Of a stretch of DNA of 56,969 nt, positions 56,907 to 56,969 are shown in pieces. Position numbers and translations under genes: made by a program. The stretch spans positions 1-56,969 of the forward strand of contig JAFEFZ010000296.1 in the NCBI GenBank assembly GCA_018240325.1, read 5' to 3'. Under the pieces are notes generated by a model. That model was given only the letters and a program-made list of their open reading frames with translations. It was not told where the DNA came from and ran no database searches. Each line of letters begins with the position of its first letter. The first letter of the stretch is position 1. The stretch is from Pseudomonadota bacterium. Lineage in GTDB: Bacteria; Pseudomonadota; Gammaproteobacteria; Burkholderiales; Burkholderiaceae_C.

Positions 56907-56969
56907 TCAGCGCGGGGCCGAGGTGTAGGCCGTGGACGGGACCCCAAGCAGCGCGAGCACTTGGCGCTG
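56907..56969 (-). CDS. Possible C-terminal end of an unidentified gene at the window edge
   Basis: An open frame enters from the right edge and ends after 20 residues (VLALLGVPSTAYTSAPR at the end). It is not recognised and too short to judge. Its place just past the broken binding-protein gene makes the tail of an inserted gene, such as a transposase, one possibility; chance is another. Confidence 0.2.
   Translation of the reverse strand, partial: QRQVLALLGVPSTAYTSAPR

Overview
This window looks like the chromosomal core of a very GC-rich betaproteobacterium of the order Burkholderiales. The family (Rubrivivax/Leptothrix-like) is only a guess. The evidence is the gene order: rpsB-tsf-pyrH-frr-uppS-cdsA-dxr-rseP-bamA-skp-lpxD-fabZ-lpxA-lpxB-rnhB, ndk-rlmN-pilW-rodZ-ispG-hisS-yfgM-bamB-der-hfq-hflX-hflK-hflC-DUF2065-hisZ-purA, and odhA-odhB-lpd-zapE. 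Nearly every gene is a recognisable housekeeping gene. I found no CRISPR array, phage, toxin-antitoxin or defence locus.

Layout. 1-14835 (minus strand) is one long, tightly packed operon. It runs from ribosomal protein S2 and EF-Ts through nucleotide and ribosome-recycling genes, undecaprenyl and CDP-diacylglycerol synthesis, the isoprenoid enzyme Dxr, the site-2 protease RseP, the outer-membrane assembly proteins BamA and Skp, and lipid A synthesis, to RNase HII and a SpoU-type RNA methyltransferase cut by the window edge. 15017-19551 (plus strand) is a small metabolic island: an amidase, a DadA-like FAD amino-acid oxidoreductase and the NAD(P)HX repair enzyme Nnr. A 159-bp palindromic element with a 3-bp target duplication separates the amidase from the oxidoreductase. 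RNase R (minus) and tRNA-Leu(CAG) (plus) follow.

22062-43243 is again all minus strand: ndk to ispG, hisS to der, then hfq, hflX, hflK, hflC, a DUF2065 membrane protein, hisZ, purA and a phosphoribosyltransferase, preceded upstream by rluD, scpB and rluB. bamD runs the other way from rluD. hflK and hflC, normally adjacent, are split by 459 bp holding two inverted copies of a palindromic repeat and a terminator-like hairpin. 44150-55166 holds a DinG-type helicase, a DUF465 protein, a divergent PP2C phosphatase, an unknown secreted coiled-coil protein, ZapE, and the 2-oxoglutarate dehydrogenase genes (odhA, odhB, lpd) with a small SHOCT/PspC membrane gene inserted. The window ends in a dipeptide-type ABC substrate-binding protein whose C-terminus is replaced by unrelated sequence.

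Themes: envelope biogenesis (Lpx, Bam, Skp, RseP, UppS, CdsA, RodZ), both isoprenoid enzymes Dxr and IspG, RNA metabolism (Hfq, RNase R, RluB, RluD, RlmN), GTPases (Der, HflX) and the TCA cycle. The most unusual material is non-coding: the small mobile element at 16412-16570 and the repeat pair inside hflK-hflC. I did not find a convincing new multi-gene system. Function calls rest on motifs read by eye; no database search was run.
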